DNA from: an uncultured Mailhella sp.
GTDB lineage: Bacteria; Desulfobacterota; Desulfovibrionia; Desulfovibrionales; Desulfovibrionaceae
Assembly (NCBI GenBank): GCA_944324625.1
Contig: CALUWZ010000100.1
Location: forward strand, 1-6,546
Direction: 5' to 3'
DNA: 6,546 nucleotides
The notes under the pieces were generated by a model. That model was not told where the DNA came from. It did no database searches and saw only the letters and a list, made by a program, of their open reading frames with translations. How positions within the stretch are numbered: position 1 is the first letter of the stretch; each line of letters starts with the position of its first letter. A program made the position numbers and the translations under genes. This document shows positions 1 through 6,496 of this stretch, piece after piece.

Positions 1-43
1 CCGACTGCCTGAAAATTACTCATAAAAATAAAAATTATTTTAT

Positions 44-73
44 TTGAAAAATATAAAAAAATCATGTTAAAAT
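44..73 (+). promoter_or_regulatory. Sigma-70-type promoter of the symporter gene
   Basis: A TTGAAA -35 hexamer (44-49) and a TAAAAT -10 hexamer (68-73) are separated by 18 bp. Each matches the sigma-70 consensus at 5 of 6 positions, and a TG at 65-66 gives an extended -10. A-rich DNA at 22-37 could act as an UP element. Transcription would start near 80, leaving a short leader of about 24 nt with GAGG at 93-96, seven bases before the ATG. This is inferred from motifs only. Confidence 0.6.
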
Positions 74-103
74 CAGCCACTTTATTGAATTTGAGGTTGA
101 TTT

Positions 104-1546
104 ATGGAATTTGTTGTTAATTTTCTCAGTGCATTAAGCGGGTTCGTATGGGGACCCGTCATGCTTGTTCTGCTCATCGGAGCAGGTCTCTACCTTACCG
201 TCAGTCTGAAATTTTTCACGGTCAAAAACATGCCTCTTGCTTTCAAAGGCATCATGGGAGGCAACAAAAAAGGCAGGGGTTCAGGCGAAATTTCCCCCTT
301 CAGCGCCCTGATGACGGCCCTAGCCGGCACCATCGGCACGGGCAGCATAGCAGGCGTTGCAACTGCAATTTTTTGGGGCGGTCCGGGTGCGCTTTTTTGG
401 ATGTGGATTACCGCTTTTGTGGGCATGACCACAAAATTCTGCGAAATTCTGCTCTCCGTTTATTACAGACAAAAAACTGACAACGGCAGCTATGTGGGCG
501 GCTCCATGTATTTCATTGAACGCGGCCTCGGCCCCAAATTCAAATTTTTGGGCATTATGTTCAGCCTTTTCTGCATTCTCGCCTGCTTCGGCACAGGCAA
601 CATGATCCAGTCCAACACCATTGCAGAATCTTTAAAAGGCAGTTTCAGCGTTCCGCCAGAGTTTACCGCCGTTGCCCTTTTTCTCATTGCCGGTGCCGTT
701 ATTCTCGGCGGTGTCAAGCGTATCGGCGAATTTGCAAGCAAAATCGTACCGCTGATGGCCTTTTTGTATATCGGAATTTCCGTTCTTGTCTGCATTATGT
801 TCTATGATAAATTCTTTGACGTGCTTTCTCTTATTATTTCCGATGCCTTTACAGGCACAGCCGTTCAGGGCGGTTTTGCAGGCTCAACCGTCATGCTTGC
901 CATCCGCTACGGCATGGCTCGCGGCGTATTCTCCAACGAGGCCGGCCTTGGCACAGCGCCCATCGCCCATGCAGCCTCATCCAATGACTGTGCCGTTAAC
1001 CAAGCAATTTTGGGCATGCTCGACACAATCATCACCACTGTTGTTGTCTGCAGCATGACAGGCTTCACCATAATCATCACAGGCATGTGGACATCTCCGG
1101 ACCAGCTCAACGGCGCAACCCTTGCCGCCGCCGCATACAGCTTTGCCGTTCCGTACGGCGACAAAATCGTTACGGTCAGCCTTCTGTTTTTTGCCTTTAC
1201 CACGATTTTGAGCTGGAGCCTCTATGGAGAACGCTGCTGCATTTATCTTTTCGGCGAAAAATCCGTAAAATATTTCCGTTACCTGTATGTTGTTCTCGTT
1301 CCCGTGGGCGCTGTTTCCCAGCTTGACGTAATTTGGCTTATTTCCGACTGCGCCAATGCCCTTATGGCCATTCCGAACCTTATCGGCATTTTGCTGCTGA
1401 GCCCCGTTATTTTCAGGCTTGTGGAAAAATACAAACAAACCGGCATAGTCCCTTCTTTCGACGAATCCGAAGAAATGGGCCATCCCCATTGGAAACAGGT
1501 TCTTCACGATCATTTCAGCCATGGTGAATCCCGTTCCCCAAAATAA
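104..1546 (+). CDS. AGCS-family sodium:alanine (amino acid) symporter
   Basis: Inner-membrane symporter that couples Na+ (or H+) entry to uptake of small neutral amino acids, typically alanine or glycine and in some members glutamine. The 480-residue length is normal for the family (AlsT/DagA/YaaJ-like). Visible family hallmarks are the PFSALMTALAGTIGTGSIAG block (about 65-84), the GPGALFWMW segment (94-102), Gln169 in the GNMIQSNT segment, the very conserved RGVFSNEAGLGTAPIAHAA block (273-291), and the TTILSWSLYGE segment (366-376). About ten hydrophobic segments span the protein, and the hydrophilic tail (about 440-480) is probably cytoplasmic. The start is set by GAGG at 93-96 and by the typical N-terminus, a short amphipathic stretch before the first helix. 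The gene appears to be a single-gene transcript with its own promoter and terminator. The exact substrate cannot be read from the sequence. Confidence 0.95.
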   Translation: MEFVVNFLSALSGFVWGPVMLVLLIGAGLYLTVSLKFFTVKNMPLAFKGIMGGNKKGRGSGEISPFSALMTALAGTIGTGSIAGVATAIFWGGPGALFWMWITAFVGMTTKFCEILLSVYYRQKTDNGSYVGGSMYFIERGLGPKFKFLGIMFSLFCILACFGTGNMIQSNTIAESLKGSFSVPPEFTAVALFLIAGAVILGGVKRIGEFASKIVPLMAFLYIGISVLVCIMFYDKFFDVLSLIISDAFTGTAVQGGFAGSTVMLAIRYGMARGVFSNEAGLGTAPIAHAASSNDCAVNQAILGMLDTIITTVVVCSMTGFTIIITGMWTSPDQLNGATLAAAAYSFAVPYGDKIVTVSLLFFAFTTILSWSLYGERCCIYLFGEKSVKYFRYLYVVLVPVGAVSQLDVIWLISDCANALMAIPNLIGILLLSPVIFRLVEKYKQTGIVPSFDESEEMGHPHWKQVLHDHFSHGESRSPK

Positions 1547-1568
1547 AATATTATAAGCCGCATCCATG

Positions 1569-1594
1569 AAGCCGCCCCTGAGGGCGGCTTTTTT
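1569..1594 (+). terminator. Intrinsic terminator of the symporter gene
   Basis: A perfect 9-bp stem (1569-1577 with 1582-1590), GC-rich in its core (GCCGCCC/GGGCGGC), has a CTGA loop and runs into a six-T tract. It lies 22 bp after the symporter stop codon and should insulate adhE from upstream transcription. Confidence 0.93.
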
Positions 1595-1623
1595 ATTCTG
1601 AATTTCAATTAATGGTTAACTCT

Positions 1624-1636
1624 GGAAAAATTTTCC
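1624..1636. repeat. Short inverted repeat upstream of adhE
   Basis: GGAAAA and TTTTCC flank a single central A, making a 13-bp perfect palindrome about 26 bp upstream of the proposed adhE -35. It has no T-tract and follows a complete terminator, so it is not needed for termination. It could be a protein-binding site or a chance product of AT-rich DNA; I do not recognise the motif. Confidence 0.3.
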
Positions 1637-1661
1637 GCAATAAAAAAAATTTAAAAACTTC

Positions 1662-1690
1662 TTGATTTTTTATCAGAAACAATATATTGT
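1662..1690 (+). promoter_or_regulatory. Candidate adhE promoter
   Basis: A TTGATT -35 (1662-1667) is followed by TATATT (1683-1688, 15-bp spacer) or TATTGT (1685-1690, 17-bp spacer). Transcription would start near 1695 and give an untranslated leader of about 80 nt. The -10 overlaps the palindrome at 1687-1704, a layout expected for repression. A competing -10, CATAAT at 1733-1738, matches five of six consensus positions but lacks a recognisable -35; a start there would place the palindrome about 50 bp upstream, where an activator could sit. The sequence alone does not choose between them. Confidence 0.4.
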
Positions 1691-1704
1691 GACTTTATTC
1701 ACAA
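1687..1704. promoter_or_regulatory. Rex/CRP-type operator of adhE
   Basis: The site reads TTGTGACTTTATTCACAA: perfect 6-bp inverted arms around a 6-bp centre. The known consensus for the NADH-sensing repressor Rex is close to TTGTGAAnnnnTTCACAA, which this matches except for C at position 7. The arms also fit the CRP/FNR-family pattern TGTGA-N6-TCACA. Rex is favoured by inference, because adhE is a classic Rex target in several bacterial groups and the site overlaps the best-placed -10 element. A further perfect 12-bp palindrome, ACAATATATTGT (1679-1690), shares the left arm. Confidence 0.6.
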
Positions 1705-1775
1705 AATAATCAAAACACAAAACCCCTCAGCACATAATTATCATATCAACATATAACCATAAAAGGAAAAAAAGC

Positions 1776-4352
1776 ATGAGCTTACAAGAAATCCTGACCA
1801 AAGTCCGCAAAGCGCAGCAAGAATTCGGCACATTCTCTCAAGAACAGGTGGACCGCATTTTCCGCGAAGCTGCCCTTGCAGCCAATCATGCCCGCATCCC
1901 CCTTGCCAAAATGGCTGTTGAAGAAACAAAAATGGGCATTGTTGAAGACAAAGTCATCAAAAACCACTATGCTTCGGAATACATTTACAATGCCTATAAA
2001 AATGTCAAAACCTGCGGCATTCTGGAAGAAAACACCAGTTTCGGCACCGTAAAAATTGCCGAACCCATGGGCATTATCGCAGGCGTCATTCCTACGACCA
2101 ATCCGACATCCACTGCCGTATTCAAAGCTTTAATTGCTCTCAAAACCAGAAACGGCATTATTTTTTCTCCGCATCCGAGAGCCAAAAACTGCACTGTCGC
2201 CGCAGCAAAAGTTGTGCTTGAAGCGGCCGTGAAAGCAGGTGCGCCAGAAAATATCATCGGCTGGATTGAAAATCCCACCCTTGAAGATACGCAGGAACTT
2301 ATGCGCTCTGCCGACCTTGTGCTTGCCACGGGCGGTCCCGGCATGGTGAAAGCGGCCTACTCCTCAGGCACGCCGTCTCTCGGCGTCGGTGCGGGCAATA
2401 CCCCCGTCATCATTGACGAAAGTGCAGACATCAAACTTGCCGTCAGTTCCATTTTGGTCTCCAAGACCTTTGACAACGGCATGATTTGTGCTTCCGAACA
2501 ATCCGTAATTGTTTCTTCCAAAATTTATAAAAAAGTCAAAGAAGAATTTGCCCTGCGCGGCGCATATATTCTCAATGCCAAAGAAACAGAAAAAGTCCGC
2601 GGCATTATTCTCAATGAAAAAGGAGCGCTCAATGCTGCCATTGTGGGCCAGTCCGCCCACACCATAGCCAAGCTGGCAGGCCTTGACGTGCCGAAAGAAG
2701 CAAAAATTCTGCTTGGCGAAGTCAGCTCCACAGACTATTCCGAACCCTTTGCCCATGAAAAACTTTCTCCCGTGCTTGCCATGTACGAGGCATCTTCCTT
2801 CGAGGACGCCCTTGCCAAAGCAGACTATTTGGTAAACCAAGGAGGCCCCGGACACACTTCAGGCCTCTATATCAATGACGTAACGGAAAAAGAAAAAGTC
2901 AGCCGCTTTATGCAGACCATGAAAACAGGCCGCGTGCTTATCAATTCTCCCTCATCCCACGGCGGCATCGGCGACCTTTACAACTTCAACATTACCCCGT
3001 CACTGACTCTCGGCTGCGGCTCATGGGGCGGCAATATCGTTTCCGAAAACGTCGGCATTAAACATTTACTGAATATCAAAACCGTGGCCAAAAGAAGGGA
3101 TAATATGCTTTGGTTCAAAGTTCCGCAGAAAGTATACTTTAAATTCGGCTGCCTGCCCATTGCCCTGAGGGAACTCAAAGGCAAGAAAAAAGCCGTCATC
3201 GTCACCGACAGGCAAATGGCTCAGCTCGGCTACTGCAGCCATATCACCAAGCCCTTGGAAGAACTGCATATCGGATACCGTATTTTCTCCGATGTGGAAG
3301 CAGATCCCACTCTTGCCATTGTAAAACAGGGCACAAAAGTTTTGGAGGAATTTCAGCCTGACGTGATCATTGCCCTCGGAGGCGGCTCTGCCATTGATGC
3401 GGCCAAAATCATGCGCGTGCTCTATGAATATCCCGAAAGCAATTTCATGGACCTTGCCATGACGTTCATGGACATCAGAAAACGCATTGTCGATTTCCCG
3501 AAACTTGGCATAAAGGCGGATTTATGGTGCGTTGCCACCACCGCTGGCACAGGCTCGGAAGTAACGCCTTTTGCCGTTATTACCGATGAAACAAGCGGCA
3601 TCAAATACCCCTTGGCTGACTATGAACTCACGCCCAATACAGCCATTGTCGATCCCGAACTCATGCTTTCCATGCCCAAAGGCCTTGCCGCAGCTTCAGG
3701 CATTGACGTTTTGACCCATGCCATAGAAGCCTATGTTTCCATTATGGCTACGGAATACACAAGCCCCCTTGCCATTGAAGCAATACGCCTTGTTTTTGAC
3801 AATCTGGAAAAATCCGTCAGAGAAGGCGCCTCTGCTGTATATGAAAAAGAAAGAATGGCCAACGCCTCCTGCCTTGCGGGCATGGCCTTTGCCAATGCCT
3901 TCCTCGGCGTATGCCACTCCATGGCGCATAAGCTGGGCGCAAACTTCCATCTGCCCCACGGCATAGCCAACGCCCTTGTTCTGGAAGAAAGCATTCGTTT
4001 CAATGCCGTTGAAAAACCGATCAAAATGGCGGCATTCTCTCAGTATGATTACCCGAAAGCCAAAGAACGCTACGCCCAAATTGCCGAACTCACAGGCCTT
4101 TGTTCTGCCAAAGAGAGCACAGACCGCAAAGTGGAAGCCCTGATCAGACGCATTGAAGAACTCAAAGCAAATATCGGCATTAAAGACAGTATTAAAGCCT
4201 ATGACATCAAAGAAGAAGACTTTTTGGCAAAACTGGATAAAATGACGGAAGATGCCTTCAATGACCAGTGCACCGGCGCAAATCCGCGTTATCCGCTGAT
4301 GAGCGAAATCAAACAAATGTACCTGAATGCCTATTACGGCAAAAAGAAATAA
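1776..4352 (+). CDS. adhE: Bifunctional acetaldehyde-CoA/alcohol dehydrogenase AdhE
   Basis: Cytoplasmic fermentative enzyme that reduces acetyl-CoA to acetaldehyde and then to ethanol with two NADH; the E. coli enzyme polymerises into spirosomes. The N-terminal aldehyde dehydrogenase domain (about 1-435) has GAGNTP at 205-210 and catalytic Cys238 in the MICASEQ motif. A linker (about 436-450) joins the iron-dependent alcohol dehydrogenase domain, which has GGGSAID (535-541), TTAGTGSEVTPFAV (588-601) and the iron ligands Asp644, His648, His714 and His728, all present. Tyr661 aligns with E. coli Phe670 at the domain interface. At 858 residues it ends just after the AYYGKKK segment and so lacks the extra Ala/Lys-rich tail of the 891-residue E. 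coli protein. The start is supported by AAAAGGA at 1761-1767, eight bases before the ATG. The gene is probably monocistronic, with a candidate redox operator upstream. The frame is intact. Confidence 0.98.
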   Translation: MSLQEILTKVRKAQQEFGTFSQEQVDRIFREAALAANHARIPLAKMAVEETKMGIVEDKVIKNHYASEYIYNAYKNVKTCGILEENTSFGTVKIAEPMGIIAGVIPTTNPTSTAVFKALIALKTRNGIIFSPHPRAKNCTVAAAKVVLEAAVKAGAPENIIGWIENPTLEDTQELMRSADLVLATGGPGMVKAAYSSGTPSLGVGAGNTPVIIDESADIKLAVSSILVSKTFDNGMICASEQSVIVSSKIYKKVKEEFALRGAYILNAKETEKVRGIILNEKGALNAAIVGQSAHTIAKLAGLDVPKEAKILLGEVSSTDYSEPFAHEKLSPVLAMYEASSFEDALAKADYLVNQGGPGHTSGLYINDVTEKEKVSRFMQTMKTGRVLINSPSSHGGIGDLYNFNITPSLTLGCGSWGGNIVSENVGIKHLLNIKTVAKRRDNMLWFKVPQKVYFKFGCLPIALRELKGKKKAVIVTDRQMAQLGYCSHITKPLEELHIGYRIFSDVEADPTLAIVKQGTKVLEEFQPDVIIALGGGSAIDAAKIMRVLYEYPESNFMDLAMTFMDIRKRIVDFPKLGIKADLWCVATTAGTGSEVTPFAVITDETSGIKYPLADYELTPNTAIVDPELMLSMPKGLAAASGIDVLTHAIEAYVSIMATEYTSPLAIEAIRLVFDNLEKSVREGASAVYEKERMANASCLAGMAFANAFLGVCHSMAHKLGANFHLPHGIANALVLEESIRFNAVEKPIKMAAFSQYDYPKAKERYAQIAELTGLCSAKESTDRKVEALIRRIEELKANIGIKDSIKAYDIKEEDFLAKLDKMTEDAFNDQCTGANPRYPLMSEIKQMYLNAYYGKKK

Positions 4353-4363
4353 AAAAATAACCG

Positions 4364-4387
4364 AAAGCCCCGTATCGGGGCTTTTTT
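4364..4387 (+). terminator. Intrinsic terminator of adhE
   Basis: A 9-bp stem (4364-4372 with 4376-4384) with GCCCCG/CGGGGC at its core and a TAT apex leads into a run of six T (4382-4387). It starts 12 bp after the adhE stop codon. Confidence 0.92.
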
Positions 4388-4450
4388 GTTATAAAAAAAA
4401 GACTTTTTATTTCCGCCCGTCAAAATCTCCCATAAAGAATACTGCACAAT

Positions 4451-4465
4451 TGCAGCCGCGCTGCA
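4451..4465. repeat. Small GC-rich hairpin between convergent terminators
   Basis: TGCAGC and GCTGCA form perfect 6-bp arms around CGC. No T-tract follows on either strand, so it is not a standard intrinsic terminator. It sits in the roughly 100-bp stretch between the adhE and ABC-transporter terminators, where I see nothing else. Confidence 0.3.
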
Positions 4466-4486
4466 GACAGACAATACAAACGGCAC

Positions 4487-4512
4487 AAAAAAAGCCCCTT
4501 CGGCAAGGGGCT
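4487..4512 (-). terminator. Intrinsic terminator of the ABC transporter operon
   Basis: Read on the minus strand, an 8-bp stem AGCCCCTT/AAGGGGCT (4493-4500 with 4505-4512) has a GCCG loop and runs into seven T (4487-4493). It lies 28 bp beyond the ATPase stop codon and faces the adhE terminator, as expected for a convergent gene pair. Confidence 0.92.
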
Positions 4513-4540
4513 GATTTGTGACTTTCACTGAAAAACAATA

Positions 4541-5317
4541 TTACAAAATCTGTTTCAAAAACTGCTGCAGACGGGGATTTTGCGGATAATCAAAAACCTG
4601 CATGGGAGATCCCTGTTCCAAAATAACGCCTTGGTCCATGAAAATTACCCTGTCCGCAACTTGACGGGCAAAACTCATTTCATGGGTTACCACGACCATG
4701 GTCATGCCTTCCTTGGCAAGATTTACCATAACATCCAAAACTTCGCCTATCATTTCAGGGTCAAGAGCGGAAGTAGGCTCGTCAAAAAGCATGATATTGG
4801 GCTGCATGGCAAGGGCACGGGCAATGGCCACGCGCTGCTGCTGACCGCCTGAAAGCTGTGACGGGTAAGCCTTCACCTTATCAGCCAAACCGACTTTTTT
4901 CAGCAGAAACAAAGCCCTGTCTTCTGCTTCGCTTTTGGAAATTTTACGCAGTTTCATGGGAGCAATGGTCAGGTTTTTCATGACATCCATGTGCGGAAAC
5001 AGGTTGAAATTCTGGAAAACCATGCCCACGTCCTGACGCATCAGGTTGATATCGTTATGCTTATCGCAGATATTTTTTCCTGAAATATAAATTTGTCCGA
5101 GATGGATTTCTTCAAGTCTGTTAATTGTGCGGAGCGCCGTGGATTTGCCGGAACCGGAGGGACCGATGATAACCACTTTTTCGCCTTTCTGCACGTCAAG
5201 ATTCAAGTCTTTCAAAGCAACGACGTCGCCGTAAAGCTTCCACACGCCGCGCATGGAAATGGCTGCCTGCAAATCAGGTTCTGACAAGGCACTGTAAGAA
5301 TTAACGGGATTTGTCAT
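4541..5317 (-). CDS. Polar amino acid ABC transporter, ATP-binding protein (GlnQ/HisP type)
   Basis: Cytoplasmic ATPase that drives import of a polar amino acid through the permease encoded just upstream. Counting from the ATG at 5317 (258 residues), it shows an A-loop Tyr29, Walker [10 protein letters not shown] (52-60), Q-loop Gln102 in [11 protein letters not shown], signature LSGGQQQR (155-162), Walker B with [12 protein letters not shown] (175-186, catalytic Glu180), and switch His212 in VVTHEMSFA. Length and motifs are typical of the PAAT family. The open frame extends seven codons further to a TTG at 5338, but the strong AAGGGAG (5329-5335) lies between the two and favours the ATG, although its spacing of 11 bases is long. 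The gene overlaps the permease 3' end by 17 bp, and its ribosome-binding site lies inside the permease gene, so the two are probably translationally coupled. The transported amino acid cannot be told. Confidence 0.95.
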   Translation of the reverse strand: MTNPVNSYSALSEPDLQAAISMRGVWKLYGDVVALKDLNLDVQKGEKVVIIGPSGSGKSTALRTINRLEEIHLGQIYISGKNICDKHNDINLMRQDVGMVFQNFNLFPHMDVMKNLTIAPMKLRKISKSEAEDRALFLLKKVGLADKVKAYPSQLSGGQQQRVAIARALAMQPNIMLFDEPTSALDPEMIGEVLDVMVNLAKEGMTMVVVTHEMSFARQVADRVIFMDQGVILEQGSPMQVFDYPQNPRLQQFLKQIL

Positions 5318-6110
5318 AATGAGATAATCTCCCTTCAATAATGCTCATGCCTTTGGAAAGCAAAAGAGTGATAACAAGGTAAACCAGAGCGATTATTGTA
5401 TATGTTTCAAAATATTCAAAGGTATTGGACGCATATTCACGGCCGCGGCGCAGAACGTCGGCAACGGCAATAACTGAAACAAGGGACGTATCTTTCAGAA
5501 GGGCAATGCATTCGTTGCCGATGGGCGGAATAATGGTGCGCAAAGCCTGCGGAAGAATGACCAAAAACATGGTTTGGGTTTTATTGAATCCGAGGGATCT
5601 CGCCGCTTCCGTCTGACCTTTGGAAATGGACAAAATGCCTGCACGGAAAACTTCGCCCATATATGCGCCGAAGCAGAAGCTCAAAGAGGAAACAGCCGCC
5701 ACTGTCGGAGAAACTTTCAAAATACTGCCGAGAGCATAGTAAATATAGAAAAGCTGCATAAGAAGCGGAATACCGCGGATAACTTCCACATAAATGGAGG
5801 CGACGGTATTGATAAACCTGTTTTTGGCAAGACGGCCAAGCCCGGTAATAAAACCGATGGGCACGGCAAAAAGAATGGAAATAATGGTTATTTTAAAAGT
5901 AATATAAAGCCCGTCAGGAATAAAAAGCATAATTTCCCAATAAGTTTCAGGCTTATACAGGCAAAGGCCAACCAAAATGGCAACGGCACCGATAAAGGCA
6001 ATGGACCATGCGGTAAAAATCTGGTTCTTTTGCTTTATGATAGGTGCGGGACCTTCGGTAAAAATGAGAGGAGCTTGCTGCTCACTTTGCACTTCTGCGG
6101 AATGTTCCAT
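5301..6110 (-). CDS. Polar amino acid ABC transporter, permease protein (GlnP/HisM type)
   Basis: Inner-membrane subunit that forms the import pore, probably as a homodimer since no second permease gene is present. Counting from the Met at 6110 (269 residues), a charged N-terminal stretch of about 30 residues precedes a first membrane helix (about 33-51). The family core follows: [14 protein letters not shown] (65-78), [13 protein letters not shown] (109-121), helices near 135-150 and 205-220, and a last helix near 235-253. The EAA loop that docks on the ATPase is clear, with GEVFRAGI (152-159) and [10 protein letters not shown] (165-174). A Met six codons upstream (6128) has no Shine-Dalgarno, whereas the Met at 6110 has GGAG at 6123-6126 with a long 12-base gap, so 6110 is mildly preferred. 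The gene comes first in a two-gene operon with the ATPase. No substrate-binding protein gene lies next to it within the window. Confidence 0.93.
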   Translation of the reverse strand: MEHSAEVQSEQQAPLIFTEGPAPIIKQKNQIFTAWSIAFIGAVAILVGLCLYKPETYWEIMLFIPDGLYITFKITIISILFAVPIGFITGLGRLAKNRFINTVASIYVEVIRGIPLLMQLFYIYYALGSILKVSPTVAAVSSLSFCFGAYMGEVFRAGILSISKGQTEAARSLGFNKTQTMFLVILPQALRTIIPPIGNECIALLKDTSLVSVIAVADVLRRGREYASNTFEYFETYTIIALVYLVITLLLSKGMSIIEGRLSHYDKSR

Positions 6111-6160
6111 GCTTTTTACACACTCCATAATATTTTTTAAACAGCAAAAACTGAATAACT

Positions 6161-6189
6161 TTTTTACAATTTCAAGGCCAAATAGTCAA
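6161..6189 (-). promoter_or_regulatory. Sigma-70-type promoter of the ABC transporter operon
   Basis: On the minus strand a TTGACT -35 (6184-6189, five of six consensus bases) is followed by a 17-bp spacer and a TAAAAA -10 (6161-6166, four of six). Transcription would start near 6154, about 26-44 nt before the candidate permease starts. It lies downstream of two terminators that close off the tRNA transcript, so the operon needs a promoter in about this place. Confidence 0.5.
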
Positions 6190-6301
6190 TAAAAAATAAT
6201 TTCTGCCGAAACTTGCCAAACAGTCCGAACCCCCGGCGGCAAAATTTCTGCAAAGTTCACGAAAATAAACGCAGCAAACGCCAAAACAAAAAAAGCCGAG
6301 C

Positions 6302-6323
6302 AAAAACAGGGCATACTGCCCTG
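6302..6323 (-). terminator. Second intrinsic terminator after tRNA-Leu
   Basis: On the minus strand a perfect 7-bp stem CAGGGCA/TGCCCTG (6317-6323 with 6307-6313) has a 3-nt loop and runs straight into five T (6302-6306); a further T run lies at 6288-6294. It is the distal member of a tandem pair and would catch read-through from the tRNA genes before the transporter operon. Confidence 0.75.
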
Positions 6324-6345
6324 CGGACACAAATGCCAAAAAGGC

Positions 6346-6372
6346 AAAAAAAAAGAGTTACCAAAGTAACCC
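6346..6372 (-). terminator. Intrinsic terminator of the tRNA-Leu transcript
   Basis: On the minus strand GGGTTAC pairs with GTAACTC (one G-U pair) around a TTTG loop, followed by nine T (6346-6354). The hairpin begins 7 bp after the encoded CCA end of the tRNA. Confidence 0.85.
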
Positions 6373-6379
6373 TTATATG

Positions 6380-6464
6380 TGGTGCCCAGGGGGAGACTCG
6401 AACTCCCACGCCTCGCAGCGCTACCACCTCAAAGTAGTGTGTCTACCAATTCCACCACCTGGGC
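6380..6464 (-). tRNA. tRNA-Leu(GAG)
   Basis: The 85-nt gene includes an encoded CCA end. The acceptor arms GCCCAGG/CCTGGGC pair perfectly with discriminator A. The D-arm region has the GTGGAATTGGTAGACAC pattern typical of bacterial tRNA-Leu. The anticodon stem CTACT/GGTAG closes a TTGAGGT loop, giving anticodon GAG (plus-strand 6428-6430), which reads CUC and CUU. A class II long variable arm with CGC/GCG pairing is present, and the T-arm is GGGAG-TTCGAGT-CTCCC. All features fit a functional leucine tRNA. An intrinsic terminator follows at once, and a second copy of the gene lies 32 bp upstream. Confidence 0.97.
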
Positions 6465-6496
6465 AAATCCGTATAATACAGTATGTCAATATAAGA

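Noticed and set aside
977..1567. Minus-strand 196-codon open frame antisense to the symporter gene.
   Set aside because: It lies opposite a certain gene, has no recognisable domain, and its composition is what the symporter's codon use produces on the other strand.
1662..1676. FNR-like box TTGAT-N5-ATCAG upstream of adhE.
   Set aside because: FNR sites need four bases between TTGAT and ATCAA; here there are five and the last base differs. The TTGAT is better explained as part of a -35.
3696..4316. Minus-strand 206-codon open frame antisense to adhE.
   Set aside because: It is a shadow of the alcohol dehydrogenase domain. No ribosome-binding site or family motif supports it.
4516..4530. TTGTGACTTTCACTG near the end of the ATPase gene, sharing ten bases with the adhE operator.
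   Set aside because: The half-sites are only three bases apart and the right arm is imperfect. It lies downstream of a gene between stop codon and terminator, not at a promoter.
6213..6437. Plus-strand 74-codon open frame ending in a GETRTPTPRS-like peptide.
   Set aside because: Its 3' half is the antisense of tRNA-Leu; this kind of peptide is a well-known false product of tRNA-Leu complements. It also crosses two terminators and has no credible start.
6472..6477. Plus-strand TATAAT in the tRNA spacer.
   Set aside because: There is no matching -35 at a suitable distance and no plus-strand gene follows within the window.
6473..6489. Minus-strand TTGACA (6484-6489) and TATTAT (6473-6478) between the two tRNA-Leu genes as a tRNA promoter.
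   Set aside because: The two hexamers are only five bases apart, so they cannot work together. The tRNA pair is more likely transcribed from a promoter beyond the window.
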